A model generated the notes under the pieces. That model saw only the letters and a list, made by a program, of their open reading frames with translations, was not told the DNA's origin and did not search any database. Made by a program: the position numbers and the translations under genes. Of a stretch of DNA of 21,217 nucleotides, positions 20,566 through 21,217 are shown one piece after another. The number at the start of each line of letters is the position of its first letter. The stretch's first letter is position 1. Origin of the DNA: a virus; IMG/VR virus record IMGVR_UViG_3300013010_000094, positions 1 to 21,217 of that record; one strand, given 5' to 3'.

Positions 20566-21217
20566 TGCCTTTGCAGAAGCTACAGTTTAAGCCCGGAGTA
20601 AACCGAGAAAACACGCGGTACACGAGCGAAGGCGGTTGGTATGAGTGCGACAAAGTACGGTTCCGCCAAGGTATGCCTGAAAAAATAGGTGGGTGGGTAC
20701 GTATATCAGATACCACATTCCAAGGTGTCTGCCGTTCGTTACACAACTGGGTTACGTTAAATAAACAGGACATGATCGGTGTAGGCACTAACCTAAAGTT
20801 CTATATCGAGAATGGCGGCGGGTACTACGACATTACCCCCATCCGAGCTACTACCGCTGCTGGGGATGTAACTTTTGCTGCGACTGATGGCAGCACCACC
20901 ATAACCGTTACCGATGTGGCGCACGGTGCTCTCGAAGGCGATTTTGTTACTTTCAGCGGAGCAGTATCTCTTGGCGGTAATATAACCGCAGAAGTCTTAA
21001 ATCAAGAATACCAAGTTGGCCCCTTCCCCACTACAGACACATACACAATAATTGCTACAGCTACCGCGAACTCGTCTGACACAGGGAACGGTGGAAGCTC
21101 CGTAGTCGGCGCGTACCAGCTAAACACTGGCCCGGAATTTGCTGAACCAGTAATAGGTTGGAGTGCTGGCGAATGGGGTGAGAATGTGTGGGGCACAGGA
21201 GGCTCTAATACGGAGGC
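20565..21217 (+). CDS. Tail/stabilisation-type protein, N-terminal part
   Basis: ATG 20565 overlaps the lysozyme stop (TAATG) and the frame remains open to the window edge (217 complete codons). It begins MPLQKLQFKPGVNRENTRYT and continues EGGWYECDKVRFRQGMPEKI with GGWVRI. It later contains QDMIGVGTNLKFYIENGGGYYDITPI. The 'L.F.PGvN+E.T.Y.nEGGW.d.DKVRFR.G.PEKIGGW' opening is typical of large tail or tail-hub proteins of environmental podoviruses; a relation to the P22 gp10-type stabilisation protein is possible but not certain. Residues 198-210 contain GWSAGEWGENVWG, echoing the Trp motif of the repeat protein at 14381. The full gene probably extends well beyond the window. Confidence 0.8.
   Translation, partial: MPLQKLQFKPGVNRENTRYTSEGGWYECDKVRFRQGMPEKIGGWVRISDTTFQGVCRSLHNWVTLNKQDMIGVGTNLKFYIENGGGYYDITPIRATTAAGDVTFAATDGSTTITVTDVAHGALEGDFVTFSGAVSLGGNITAEVLNQEYQVGPFPTTDTYTIIATATANSSDTGNGGSSVVGAYQLNTGPEFAEPVIGWSAGEWGENVWGTGGSNTE

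Noticed and set aside
1-21217. tRNA genes, CRISPR arrays, insertion sequences, integrase or attachment sites.
   Set aside because: No cloverleaf-like sequence, regularly spaced repeat array, transposase or recombinase frame was seen in the window.

Overview
The window is the packaging, capsid, tail and lysis region of a tailed bacteriophage genome. All recognisable late genes lie on the + strand, tightly packed, with many 1-8 nt stop/start overlaps. A large P22-type portal, P22/SU10-like adaptor proteins, no tape-measure or sheath gene, and a single long tail fibre point to a short-tailed (podovirus-like) phage. Many small conserved proteins, such as Lys/Gly-rich 'KGGMMKSKGY' proteins, an 'RGTGAATKG' peptide and a 'DGG..AHY' protein, resemble genes I know from marine and environmental phages. 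The host is probably a Gram-negative aquatic bacterium (inference). Base composition is near balanced by eye. No integrase, tRNA, CRISPR or insertion sequence is visible, so lifestyle cannot be decided from this window.

Layout: (1) 1-110 is the start of a minus-strand gene cut by the window edge. (2) 111-487 is a divergent intergenic control region with a perfect 16-bp palindrome, C-rich tracts and a 13-bp near-repeat. (3) 488-5106 holds terS, terL and the portal. (4) 5106-8722 is the head module: a small protein, a GroES-like co-chaperonin, the scaffold, a conserved protein, a decoration-like protein and the major capsid protein. (5) 8723-8885 holds a strong intrinsic terminator, a sigma70-like promoter and an about 87-nt leader with interlocking inverted repeats. 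(6) 8886-14791 holds decoration-like proteins, a run of very basic small proteins, two adaptor-like proteins, a zinc-ribbon protein and a repeat protein. (7) 14800-18112 holds the tail fibre and small accessory genes. (8) 18134-20565 is a lysis region with three small single-membrane-segment proteins, one structural-type protein, a GTA-type holin and a T4-type lysozyme with an E-C-T catalytic triad. (9) 20565 to the window end is a partial tail protein.

Working model: TerS/TerL package DNA through the portal into a procapsid built from scaffold and major capsid protein, with possible help from the phage co-chaperonin. Transcription after the capsid gene is interrupted by a terminator and restarts from a local promoter whose leader may fold to control the next gene. 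Downstream genes supply decoration, DNA-associated basic proteins, neck adaptors, fibre and lysis.

The most unusual features are the 8795-8906 leader, the co-chaperonin inside the head module, the cluster of basic small proteins, and the Cys-type lysozyme with its crowd of membrane proteins. I found no clearly new multi-gene system; the leader RNA is the best candidate for something undescribed.
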